Source: Pararobbsia alpina
GTDB lineage: Bacteria; Pseudomonadota; Gammaproteobacteria; Burkholderiales; Burkholderiaceae
Direction: 5' to 3'
Assembly (NCBI RefSeq): GCF_902859895.1
Contig: NZ_CADIKM010000011.1
Location: 62,001 to 126,000, forward strand
DNA: 64,000 nucleotides
In this document: one piece after another, positions 25,073-33,724 of the stretch
Numbering within the stretch: the stretch's first letter is position 1
Layout of the letters: each line of letters starts with the position of its first letter
Position numbers and translations under genes: made by a program
Notes under the pieces: generated by a model
What the model saw: only the letters and a program-made list of their open reading frames with translations
Databases searched by the model: none
Told to the model about the DNA's origin: nothing

Positions 25073-26176
25073 ATGTTGCCCACGCCCACTTCCGAGAAGG
25101 TACTGTCCCGTGGACTGCTCGATGCGCTGATCCGGGCCGGACTGATCGCTGTCCTGGCGATTTTCTGCTTTGAGGTCGTCCTCCCGTTCCTCAACCTGCT
25201 CGTCTGGTCCTTGATCCTGGCGGTCACCCTTTACCCGCTGCAGGTGAGGCTGAGGCCCAAATTGGGCAACAAAGACGGATACACCGCCACGCTGATTGTC
25301 CTGATCGCGATCGGCATCATCATCGTGCCCACCTACCTGTTGGGCGTCGCCATGGTCGAATCCGTGGCAAATGGCATGGCCATCGTCAAGACCGAAGGTT
25401 TGCCCATTCCGCCACCACCCGACTCGATCGCCACTTGGCCGCTGGTCGGCCCACGTCTGCATGACTTCTGGCAGCAAGCCGCCACCAACATGACCGGCCT
25501 GGCGCAGAGACTCGCACCGCAGATCAAGGACATCAGCCGTGTGCTGCTTGGCATCGTCGCGAACCTGGGCAAGGGACTGCTGATCTTCGTCTTCGCCCTG
25601 ATCATCGCGGGCATCCTCATGGCGTATGGCGAGAAGGGCACTCGCAGTGCCGTGCAGATTACCTCGCGCATCTTCAGCCCGGAGAGAGGTCCGCGCATCG
25701 CCGTGCTGTGCACCGCCACCATTCGCGCGGTGGCCCAGGGGGTCGTAGGCATCGCTTTTATCCAGATGCTGTTGATTGGCGTCGCCTTCGTGATCAAGGG
25801 TATTCCTGGCGCCGGCCTGCTGGCTTTGGCGGTGCTGCTGCTTGGAATCCTCCAGCTGCCGGCGACGCTGATCACCATTCCGGTGATCATTTTCGTCTTT
25901 GCCACGGAGGGTGCAAGCGTGGCGACCATCGTCTTCTCGATCTATGTGTTCATCGCGGGGCTGGCCGATAACGTGCTCAAGCCCCTGTTGCTGGGCCGTG
26001 GCGTCGACGTGCCAATGCCGGTGGTGCTCATCGGCGCTCTGGGCGGCATGGTCACCGGTGGCGTCATTGGCCTGTTTATTGGTCCAGTGGTGCTCGCGGT
26101 GGGCTACAAGTTGTTCTGGCAGTGGGTTGAGGACCCGTCGCCAAGTGGTGAACCAGACGAGCAGAAGCCGATTTGA
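25073..26176 (+). CDS. AI-2E family transporter (PerM/YdiK type)
   Basis: A 367-residue inner-membrane protein of normal length for the family. Two or three N-terminal helices (LIAVLAIFCFEVVLPFLNLL) are followed by a long amphipathic region (~residues 95-190) and five C-terminal helices with the conserved GLADNVLKPLLLGRG motif (~300-315) and GPVVLAV. Members export autoinducer-2, or act as Na+/H+ antiporters or other permeases; the role here is not determined. AGGGAG precedes the ATG. The GH63-like gene follows after 164 bases and may belong to the same transcript. Confidence 0.88.
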   Translation: MLPTPTSEKVLSRGLLDALIRAGLIAVLAIFCFEVVLPFLNLLVWSLILAVTLYPLQVRLRPKLGNKDGYTATLIVLIAIGIIIVPTYLLGVAMVESVANGMAIVKTEGLPIPPPPDSIATWPLVGPRLHDFWQQAATNMTGLAQRLAPQIKDISRVLLGIVANLGKGLLIFVFALIIAGILMAYGEKGTRSAVQITSRIFSPERGPRIAVLCTATIRAVAQGVVGIAFIQMLLIGVAFVIKGIPGAGLLALAVLLLGILQLPATLITIPVIIFVFATEGASVATIVFSIYVFIAGLADNVLKPLLLGRGVDVPMPVVLIGALGGMVTGGVIGLFIGPVVLAVGYKLFWQWVEDPSPSGEPDEQKPI

Positions 26177-26340
26177 CGCGGGCAGGCTCACACCATGTCG
26201 CCTTTGAATTCTCCGAATCGCTCATGGCTCATCTGCGCGCTCTGCCTCACCGGTTACGCACGTTTGGGGCGGGCGTCTGAAGGCAAATGGTCCGCGTGCC
26301 TTGTGTCGAGTTGAGTTCTCACCGGTGACGGAGGAAAAGC

Positions 26341-29079
26341 ATGGGCCCTGCAATCGTCGACGTAGTGGAACAAAAGCGCCTGAACGACGCGCGTGAGGCG
26401 CAAGTACCGTGGAAAAAGTGGGGCCCTTACCTCAGCGAGCGGCAGTGGGGGACGGTCCGGGAGGACTACAGCGACGGCGGCGACGCCTGGAACTACTTCA
26501 GTCATGATCAGGCGCGCTCACGCGCCTACAAGTGGGGCGAGGACGGGCTCGGCGGACTTTGCGACGACAAGCAGCGGCTGTGCTTTGCACTGGCGTTGTG
26601 GAACGAACACGACCCGATCTTGAAGGAGCGTCTCTTCGGCCTCACGAACAGCGAGGGCAACCATGGCGAAGACGTCAAGGAGTATTACTTCTACCTCGAC
26701 AGCACGCCCACCCACTCCTATATGAAGTACCTCTATAAGTACCCTCAGCGAGAATATCCTTACCGGGACCTGGTTGAGACCAACCGGGGACGATCCCGGG
26801 AGACGACCGAATACGAACTGCTCGACACGGGTATCTTTGATGATGACCGGTATTTTGACGTGTTCGTCGAATACGCCAAGGCGGGTCCGGAAGACATCCT
26901 CGTGCGTATTTCCGTGCACAACCGCGGACCGGAAGCGGCACGACTGCGGGTCCTGCCGACACTATGGTTCCGCAACACATGGTCGTGGGGTGAGGACGAT
27001 CGCAAGCCCTCGCTGAGCGATGCGGGTCCTGGCGCCATTCGGGCTCTCCATCATGAGCTGGGCGAGTACTGGCTCCATTGCGATGGCTCCCCGGAGTCGC
27101 TCTTCACCGAAAACGAGAGCAATGCGCAGCGTCTCTCGGGTCAGCCCAACGCGTCTGCCTACGTCAAGGATGCGTTCCACGAGTACGTCATCTCGGGACA
27201 GAGCGGCGCGGTGAATCCCGCCAAGACGGGAACCAAGGCTGCGGCCCACTATGTCTGTGACGTGCCAGGTGGTGCCAGCATGACCATCCGGCTGCGCCTG
27301 AGTGCAAGCAGAGTGGACAATGCCTTTGGCGACTTCGAGGACGTATTCAATCGGCGTATCGCCGAAGCTGATGAGTTCTACGCGCGGATTGCGCCGCCAT
27401 CGTTGAGCGAAGATCAGCGCCGGGTGCACCGCCAGGCGTTGGCGGGAATGCTGTGGAGCAAGCAGTACTACTACTTCGACCTGGAGCACTGGCTGCGCGA
27501 GCACGGGAGTCATCCATTGCTCGACACCGTTCGCCACGACGTGCGCAATACGGAGTGGTTCCATATGCTGAACGCCGACGTGATCTCCATGCCGGACAAG
27601 TGGGAGTATCCGTGGTACGCGGCTTGGGACCTGGCTTTCCACACGGTCTCCCTGGCACTCGTGGATTTCGATTTCGCCAAGGAGCAGTTGCTGCTGATGC
27701 TGCGTACCCTGTACCTCCACCCAAGCGGGCAGATACCCGCCTACGAGTGGAATTTCAGCGATGTGAATCCGCCGGTGCATGCCGCGGCCACGCTCTGGCT
27801 GTACAAGTACGAGAGAGAGTTGGGCCGGGCTGACCCGAAATTCCTCGAACGCTCGTTTCAGGGATTGATGCTCAACTTCAACTGGTGGGTCAATCGCAAG
27901 GACCCTGCTGGGCGCAACGTCTTCGCCGGAGGTTTTTTGGGTCTGGACAACATCGGTGTATTCGACCGCAGCGCGCAGCTTCCGACCGGCGGATCGCTGG
28001 AGCAGGCGGACGGGACGGCATGGATGGCGTTCTATTGCCAGAGCATGCTGGAGATCGCCATTATTCTGAGTGAGCACGACCGGGTCTACGAGGAGGTCGC
28101 CTTCAAGTTCGTCCAGCATTTCATGTGGATTTCCTATGCGATGGACCGGCGCGGCGAACATCAAGACGAGATGTGGGACGAGCAGGACGGCTTTTTCTAT
28201 GATCTGCTGCGGCTCCCCGATGGCCAGACGATGCGTTTGAAGATAAGGTCGATGGTGGGGCTGTTGCCGCTGTGCGCATCGACAGTGTTCGAAGCGGACT
28301 CCGTCATTCACTATCCGAAACTGATGGAGCTGATCGCACAGTTTCGGCGCCGCTACCCCGAGTTGGTTGCCCATGTGGCCCCGACCGATGCGGGTTACAT
28401 CGGCCATCGGGAACGGCGGCTTCTATCGATCCTCAACAAGCGGAAACTCGAGCGCGTGCTCGGCTACCTGCTCGACGAGAACGAGTTCCTGGGGCCGCAC
28501 GGCATCCGTTCGCTCTCTCGCCATCACCTCGACCATCCGTTTGTGATTCAGGTCGGGGGACAAGAGTACAAGGTGCAGTACCTGCCGGCCGAATCGAATA
28601 CCGGCATGTTCGGCGGCAACTCCAACTGGCGCGGTCCGGTGTGGATGCCGGTCAATTTGCTGATCGTCCGGGCGCTGGTGAACCTTTACAGTTTTTTCGG
28701 CGATGAGTTCAAGGTTCAATGTCCGACCGGTTCAGGGCAGCACATGACGCTGTTCGAGGTGGCGCAGGAGCTCATCCGCCGGTTGACGGGCACGTTCCTG
28801 CGCGATGCCAACGGGCGACGACCGGTCTACGGCGGAACGGCCAAGTTCCAGAATGATCCGCATTGGCGCGACCTGCTCCTGTTTTACGAGTACTTCCACG
28901 GCGACAATGGCGCGGGCCTTGGGGCCAGCCACCAGACAGGCTGGACGGGTCTCGTCGCCCCTCTGCTGGACTTGTTTGGGCGTGTCGACGCCAAAACCGT
29001 GCTGGAAACCGATCGCGGGCGCATGATGGCCGGGATCATAAGGGAACGGGTAGACGGCCAAGGCATAGGCGAGTCGTGA
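26341..29079 (+). CDS. GH63-like glycoside hydrolase (mannosylglycerate hydrolase-like)
   Basis: A 912-residue cytoplasmic protein without signal peptide. The N-terminal ~330 residues are beta-rich (a [20 protein letters not shown] region). The C-terminal ~550 residues carry (alpha/alpha)6-barrel signatures: [20 protein letters not shown] (~420-440), [20 protein letters not shown] (~463-482) and [20 protein letters not shown] near residue 760. These match the MGH1-like/GH63 glucosidase family, inverting enzymes cutting alpha-glucosides or mannosyl/glucosylglycerate. The exact substrate is unknown. GGAGG sits just before the ATG (about 26331-26335). The GH13 gene starts 10 bases after its stop, so the two enzymes very likely act on one sugar. 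Confidence 0.85.
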   Translation: MGPAIVDVVEQKRLNDAREAQVPWKKWGPYLSERQWGTVREDYSDGGDAWNYFSHDQARSRAYKWGEDGLGGLCDDKQRLCFALALWNEHDPILKERLFGLTNSEGNHGEDVKEYYFYLDSTPTHSYMKYLYKYPQREYPYRDLVETNRGRSRETTEYELLDTGIFDDDRYFDVFVEYAKAGPEDILVRISVHNRGPEAARLRVLPTLWFRNTWSWGEDDRKPSLSDAGPGAIRALHHELGEYWLHCDGSPESLFTENESNAQRLSGQPNASAYVKDAFHEYVISGQSGAVNPAKTGTKAAAHYVCDVPGGASMTIRLRLSASRVDNAFGDFEDVFNRRIAEADEFYARIAPPSLSEDQRRVHRQALAGMLWSKQYYYFDLEHWLREHGSHPLLDTVRHDVRNTEWFHMLNADVISMPDKWEYPWYAAWDLAFHTVSLALVDFDFAKEQLLLMLRTLYLHPSGQIPAYEWNFSDVNPPVHAAATLWLYKYERELGRADPKFLERSFQGLMLNFNWWVNRKDPAGRNVFAGGFLGLDNIGVFDRSAQLPTGGSLEQADGTAWMAFYCQSMLEIAIILSEHDRVYEEVAFKFVQHFMWISYAMDRRGEHQDEMWDEQDGFFYDLLRLPDGQTMRLKIRSMVGLLPLCASTVFEADSVIHYPKLMELIAQFRRRYPELVAHVAPTDAGYIGHRERRLLSILNKRKLERVLGYLLDENEFLGPHGIRSLSRHHLDHPFVIQVGGQEYKVQYLPAESNTGMFGGNSNWRGPVWMPVNLLIVRALVNLYSFFGDEFKVQCPTGSGQHMTLFEVAQELIRRLTGTFLRDANGRRPVYGGTAKFQNDPHWRDLLLFYEYFHGDNGAGLGASHQTGWTGLVAPLLDLFGRVDAKTVLETDRGRMMAGIIRERVDGQGIGES

Positions 29080-29089
29080 AGGAGCGAGT

Positions 29090-30568
29090 ATGTTCGAGCT
29101 GCGCTACCCGGTGCTGTACCAAATCAACACACGCGTATGGTTGACTGAGTTGTCTCGCGTGCTGGGCAGGAGCGCGACGCTGGACGATATTCCGGATACC
29201 GAACTGGATCACTTTGCCGAGTTGGGTTTTGACTGGATCTGGTTGCTGAGCGTCTGGCAGACCGGCCCTGCGGCGCAGGCGATCTCGCGAGCGAAGACCG
29301 AATGGTGTCGAGAGTTTGCCGAAACGCTAGCGGACCTCAAGGAAGAAGACATCGCCGGCTCTGGGTTCGCGATTCAGAGCTACGCTGTCCATCGCGATCT
29401 GGGCGGCGCTACTGCGCTGGCACGATTGCGAGAGCGGATGCAACAACGCGGACTGAAGTTGATGCTCGACTTCGTGCCGAACCACATGGCTCCGGATCAC
29501 CCGTGGATCGACGAGCATCCGGACTACTTTGTCCATGGCAACGAGACTGACCTGGCTCGTTCACCGCGCAACTACTGCAGGGTGCAAACAAGAGCCGGAC
29601 CGCTGCTGCTTGCCTATGGCCGAGATCCGTACTTCGATGGCTGGCCCGACACGCTGCAGCTCAACTATGGCAATCCGGACCTGCAGCAGGCGATGATCGG
29701 TGAGCTGGAGAGAATTGCCGGGCAATGTGACGCGGTGCGCTGCGACATGGCCATGCTGGTCTTGCCCGACGTGTTCGAACGGACCTGGGGCATCCGAGCC
29801 GATCCCTTCTGGCCGACGGCCATTGAATCGGTGCGGCGCAAGCATCCGCAGTTCCTGTTTATGGCCGAGGTCTATTGGGATCTGGAATGGACGATGCAGC
29901 AGCAGGGGTTCGACTACGCCTATGACAAGCGACTGTATGACCGCTTGCGCGATGCGTACGCCGTGCCGCTACGCGAGCATTTGCAAGCCGGGCTCGATTG
30001 TCAGGACAAGCTGGCCCGCTTCCTGGAAAACCACGACGAGCCCCGAGCCGCGGCGACCTTCGAAACCGGCAGACACGAAGCCGCGGCCATCATCACGTTT
30101 CTGTCACCCGGCCTGCGCTTGTTCCACCAAGGCCAGTTCGAGGGTCGCAGGAAACGCATTTCGCCACACCTGGTCCGCGCGCCATTTGAGCCTGTCGACG
30201 CGAGCTTGAAAGGTTTCTATGAGAACCTCATGGCGGTGCTGCGGCAGCCGATCTTTCGAGACGGCGCGTGGAGCTTGCTCGAACGCGTGCCGGCCTGGGA
30301 GGGCAACTGGACCTGGGACTGTTTCATCGCGTGGTCCTGGCAGCGAGACGAGGGCGAGCGGCGACTCATTATCGTCAACTATGCTGGCAACCAGAGCCAG
30401 TGTTATGTCCGATTCCCGTTTTCGGACGTGGCCGGCCGTATAGTGCGGATGAAGGACATGATGGGGTCGGCCGGTTTTGATCGCGACGGTAAGGACCTCA
30501 TTGCGCGCGGTCTTTACGTGGATCTTCCGCCATGGAGCTACCATGTCCTCGAAGTGACCCCGTCGTGA
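29090..30568 (+). CDS. GH13 alpha-amylase family protein
   Basis: A 492-residue TIM-barrel enzyme. Conserved regions are visible in order: LDFVPNHM (~127-133), DAVRCDMAML with nucleophile D219, FMAEVYWD with acid/base E260, and ENHDE with D316. No signal peptide, so it acts in the cytoplasm. The family includes maltose-, trehalose- and sucrose-active enzymes; none can be chosen from the motifs. Tight coupling to the GH63-like gene suggests turnover of an intracellular glucan or compatible-solute glycoside. The ATG has GGAGCGAG upstream. Confidence 0.88.
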   Translation: MFELRYPVLYQINTRVWLTELSRVLGRSATLDDIPDTELDHFAELGFDWIWLLSVWQTGPAAQAISRAKTEWCREFAETLADLKEEDIAGSGFAIQSYAVHRDLGGATALARLRERMQQRGLKLMLDFVPNHMAPDHPWIDEHPDYFVHGNETDLARSPRNYCRVQTRAGPLLLAYGRDPYFDGWPDTLQLNYGNPDLQQAMIGELERIAGQCDAVRCDMAMLVLPDVFERTWGIRADPFWPTAIESVRRKHPQFLFMAEVYWDLEWTMQQQGFDYAYDKRLYDRLRDAYAVPLREHLQAGLDCQDKLARFLENHDEPRAAATFETGRHEAAAIITFLSPGLRLFHQGQFEGRRKRISPHLVRAPFEPVDASLKGFYENLMAVLRQPIFRDGAWSLLERVPAWEGNWTWDCFIAWSWQRDEGERRLIIVNYAGNQSQCYVRFPFSDVAGRIVRMKDMMGSAGFDRDGKDLIARGLYVDLPPWSYHVLEVTPS

Positions 30569-30695
30569 AGGCCGCGTTCGAAGCCAAGCGTGAGAGCGTT
30601 GCAAACCCAAGCTGTCAATCGCACGCGAACTGAGCCACTTCCGGGGGCTCCGCTCGCCGTGCGTGAGCCGAGCTCCCCCGTGCACGGTTGTGCGT

Positions 30696-31028
30696 TCAGG
30701 CCGCGACGACGACGTCGATGCGCAACGCTTCCCCACCGGCTGCGATCGCGAGCAGGCGATCGACGTTCGGATGCGCACCCGGACGGTTGCGCGCGTCGGC
30801 CGTGTGCTCGGCGAACACCGCGAGGCCATGCTCGGCTGCCTTGGCGTCCAGCGTACCGAACGCTTGCAGCAGATAGTGGTACACCGCCAATGAGCCCTGC
30901 TTGCCCGGCCTATTCTCGATGCTTGACACCACTGTGCCCTTGCCGTCGACCAGATCGATACGCTCGATACCGTCGATGGCAGGCAGTTGGGCGAGGTTAT
31001 CCTTGAATACGTTGCTCGGTCGAATCAC
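30696..31028 (-). CDS. DUF2322 family protein
   Basis: A 110-residue soluble protein with FKDNLAQLPAIDGIERIDL at the N terminus, IENRPGKQGSLAVYHYLLQ in the middle and HPNVDRLLAIA near the end, a pattern I associate with DUF2322. Function unknown. The GTG at 31028 is chosen because GGAG lies eight bases upstream; another in-frame GTG three codons earlier is possible. It stands alone between the GH13 gene and the methyltransferase gene. Confidence 0.6.
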   Translation of the reverse strand: MIRPSNVFKDNLAQLPAIDGIERIDLVDGKGTVVSSIENRPGKQGSLAVYHYLLQAFGTLDAKAAEHGLAVFAEHTADARNRPGAHPNVDRLLAIAAGGEALRIDVVVAA

Positions 31029-31090
31029 TGCAAACACTCCGCTTGTTCGGAAAATTACTTGGCGAGCCGTATCTTATCCGATCGGGTGTT

Positions 31091-31723
31091 TCAGGCAACC
31101 GGCTTGCGCCACACGCTGGCGAGCCACGGCTGCCGCTCACGCGGCAAGCCGGCAGGCCGGTAATAGTGCTCGAGTTCGACGAAGCCCGCGTCCGCCATGT
31201 ATCGGCGCCATGCTTCGAGATCATGGAAGACACCGTAGCGGCCCTGGTTCCAGCCTTCCTGATTCGCGCCGCGCGGGTTGGAGCTGAACAGGACGCCGCC
31301 GGGCTTCAGTGTCGCGTGCAATTGCCGCAACACGCGCGGCAATGCCTGACTCGGGACATGGAACAGCGCGGCGTTGGCGAAAACGCCATCAAAGTGCTCG
31401 GCCGGCAAATCGAGATGCAGGAAATCCTGATGCCAGACGTCACAGCCCGTCGCGTCACGCGCCATCGCAACGAAGGGCTCGGCGCCATCGAGGCCGATCG
31501 CGCGATGGCCCAGTGTGGTGAAGGCCTTGAGATCTCGCCCCGGCCCGCAGCCGAAATCCAGGATCGTAAGAGGGGTTTCGACTTCGATATGGCGCAGCAG
31601 CGCCGCGATGTTCTGCGTGACGTCATGGTCGCAGGTGCCGATGCGAAAATCTTCCGCATGCACCTCGTAGTGCTGCAACGTGACGGCACTGATCTTGTCG
31701 AGATCGCGGGGGTCGAGTTCCAT
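31091..31723 (-). CDS. Class I SAM-dependent methyltransferase
   Basis: A 210-residue Rossmann-fold methyltransferase. Motif I is ILDFGCGPGRDLKAF (~residues 54-68), the acidic loop is IGLDGAEPFVAMA, motif II-like is FDGVFANAALFHVP (~110-123), and post-II is LKPGGVLFSSNPRG. The substrate cannot be told; it resembles small-molecule methyltransferases of the UbiE/tellurite type. Possibly co-oriented with the DUF2322 gene 62 bases downstream. Confidence 0.85.
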   Translation of the reverse strand: MELDPRDLDKISAVTLQHYEVHAEDFRIGTCDHDVTQNIAALLRHIEVETPLTILDFGCGPGRDLKAFTTLGHRAIGLDGAEPFVAMARDATGCDVWHQDFLHLDLPAEHFDGVFANAALFHVPSQALPRVLRQLHATLKPGGVLFSSNPRGANQEGWNQGRYGVFHDLEAWRRYMADAGFVELEHYYRPAGLPRERQPWLASVWRKPVA

Positions 31724-31827
31724 GCAGGAAGTATATCTCTGGGCCTGTCCCGCACGACGACTCTGCTGCCAAGCAACGCATCAGCCATCGTGATAGTCTC
31801 TTGTCCTTCTAACAAAGGATAACAACC

Positions 31828-32013
31828 ATGAACGTCGCACCATCCGCCTCCGGCATGGCCCTGCAAGTCATCGCACAGCAAAATGCGCAGGCGCATCTCA
31901 GTGCCGGGGTCAACACGCAGCAGACTGATGCGCTAGCCCTGGTCGAGACGGCTGCATCCACTTCGCTCGCCAGCGGCGGCACGCTAGGGACGATGATCAA
32001 TACGTTCGCGTAA
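31828..32013 (+). CDS. Small protein, possibly YjfB-like motility family
   Basis: A 61-residue Ala/Gln/Ser/Thr-rich protein (MNVAPSASGMALQVIAQQNA, ending TMINTFA). AAGGATAA lies before the ATG. The composition and short amphipathic helices recall YjfB-type putative motility proteins, but no clear motif proves this. Divergent from the methyltransferase gene; the chemoreceptor gene nearby is compatible with a motility link. Confidence 0.45.
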   Translation: MNVAPSASGMALQVIAQQNAQAHLSAGVNTQQTDALALVETAASTSLASGGTLGTMINTFA

Positions 32014-32164
32014 TCGTCTCGTGGTGCCGTTCCAAGTGCGAGTTTAACCGGTTGATGCAATGACAGGCGTCATGTTGAACGCAGGAGATGTCGCACGACG
32101 CCGTCAAGTGAGTGCGCGCTGAGCGTCACGACGAAGTCGCAGTGGAACGGTCATACAATGGCCC

Positions 32165-33652
32165 TTATACTAAAGTCACCTTCCTAGGACCACCGTCTGG
32201 TTCTTGAGCCGATTGCATATTGCATGAGTTCGTGTCGTGCTCGACCAGGAAAATCGACATCGCCTCGCGCAATGTCCGCGCTTTCTCGCGCAAGCCTGCC
32301 GATGCCGAAGCCACGCCCTTGACGTGCTGAACGTCGCGCTCCAGCATCGCGTCCATCTTGCCCATGCCCTGACTGAACTGATCGACATCGCGGCTCTGGG
32401 CATCACTTGACGTGCTGATCTGCTCGATCAGCCTGGCGACGTCTTCCACATGGCCGACAACCTGCTGCACGGCCGCGCCGGCACGTGTCGCGAGCGTCGA
32501 GCCGTGCTCGACGCGCTGCAATGAATCCCCGATCAGGTCCTTGATTTCGCGTGCGGCGCTCGCGCTTCGATGGGCGAGCGTACGGACCTCCTGGGCCACC
32601 ACCGCGAAACCTCGTCCGTGGCCACCCGCACGGGCCGCCTCGACCGAAGCGTTCAGCGCCAGGAGGTTGGTCTGAAACGCGATACTCTCGATCATGGCGA
32701 TCATGTCGCCCATCCGATGCACGGCCTGATCGATCTCGTTCATCTTGTCGACGACCTCGCCGACGGCTTGTCCGCTTTGCTGTACCACGATCGACGTTTG
32801 CCGCGCGAGGCTGTTTGCCGATGCCGCATGTTGCGCGCTTTCCCTGACCCGCTGCGCAATGTGCTCCATCGCGGTGTTGGTCGCATTGAGCGTTTCGGCT
32901 TGTGTCGTGAATTGCTGCGACAAGGTGTGGTTTTCGGCAGCGATGTTGTCCGATGAACCGGTCATCCAGTCGATCGTCGCCGTGATTTCGCGCATCGTAT
33001 CGTGGATGGCGTCGAGGGTGTCCTTGAAGGTGCGGCTGCTGCTCCCTTCGAGCTTCATGGGCGGGAGGCGCAGATCGAATTTGCCTGCTTGCCGTGAGAG
33101 GTTTTCGCCAAGGACGGCGAGTTCCAGGCCCGTTTGGGCATCGGCTTTCATATGCAGCGAGATGAAGATCAGCAACCCGGCCTGGACGACAACGTAGGCC
33201 GCATGCAAGAGCACGGTCGACCACGCCGGCTGTGTGAGGCAATAGACATCCAGCCCGGCAAGCTGGAGATAGTTGAACGTGAAGTGGTGCACCGCGATGA
33301 CGCCGGTGGCGCAGAGGATCGGTCGCCAGTCCCGATAGGCCAGCAGGAACGACATCAGCACAAAGACGCCAAAGTGCAATTCGCTCAGGCCGCGTTCCTG
33401 ATGAATCTGCAATGTAGCGAACGTCATCAGACTGGCGGCCAGAAAGAGGCGCGTCACGAGTGCACCTGCGCGCCAGTAAGTCAGCATCGACGCGACCGCG
33501 GCGGTAGGCAGCCCGACCCACAGTACGGCGTTCAGGTTGTAGTTGCGTGTCGCCAGCACACAAGAGATCGCGAACAAGCCCCAAACGACGGCAATCAGGA
33601 GCCTGTCGGCTTTTACATATACCGTATGCAGCAACTCATCCGGCTGATTCAT
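32165..33652 (-). CDS. Methyl-accepting chemotaxis protein
   Basis: A 495-residue receptor. Six hydrophobic helices fill residues ~20-185 in place of a periplasmic ligand domain, so it may sense membrane or internal signals. The cytoplasmic part has an MCP signalling domain with the conserved hairpin tip AFQTNLLALNASVEAARAGG (~353-372) and GRGFAVVAQEVRTLA. No HAMP was recognised. The ATG at 33652 has GGGAG six bases upstream and is preferred to the one at 33673. No che genes are adjacent; only a cheB remnant occurs at 43.8 kb. Confidence 0.9.
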   Translation of the reverse strand: MNQPDELLHTVYVKADRLLIAVVWGLFAISCVLATRNYNLNAVLWVGLPTAAVASMLTYWRAGALVTRLFLAASLMTFATLQIHQERGLSELHFGVFVLMSFLLAYRDWRPILCATGVIAVHHFTFNYLQLAGLDVYCLTQPAWSTVLLHAAYVVVQAGLLIFISLHMKADAQTGLELAVLGENLSRQAGKFDLRLPPMKLEGSSSRTFKDTLDAIHDTMREITATIDWMTGSSDNIAAENHTLSQQFTTQAETLNATNTAMEHIAQRVRESAQHAASANSLARQTSIVVQQSGQAVGEVVDKMNEIDQAVHRMGDMIAMIESIAFQTNLLALNASVEAARAGGHGRGFAVVAQEVRTLAHRSASAAREIKDLIGDSLQRVEHGSTLATRAGAAVQQVVGHVEDVARLIEQISTSSDAQSRDVDQFSQGMGKMDAMLERDVQHVKGVASASAGLREKARTLREAMSIFLVEHDTNSCNMQSAQEPDGGPRKVTLV

Positions 33653-33724
33653 GCGGGTCTCCCAGTTATCCATTCCAGTTGGTCTGGTACAGGCGCGACT
33701 TGTCTGCGTCGCGGGATCAACCTC

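Noticed and set aside
26090-26105. TTATTGGTCC inside the AI-2E gene, similar to half of the dyad
   Set aside because: Located in coding sequence and without dyad symmetry.
24773-26191. Long open frame of 472 codons on the minus strand opposite the AI-2E gene
   Set aside because: The translation is His/Asp/Gln/Arg-rich with no hydrophobic core or motif, typical of the antisense of a membrane-protein gene in high-GC DNA. The plus-strand gene is unmistakable.
26962-28407. Long open frame of 481 codons on the minus strand inside the GH63-like gene
   Set aside because: Shadow of the plus-strand gene; no ribosome site and no recognisable domain.
30610-30690. GC-rich hairpin-forming stretch with GAGCCG and ACGGTT resembling a group II intron domain V
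   Set aside because: The GAAA tetraloop and stem lengths of domain V are missing and no intron-encoded protein is nearby.
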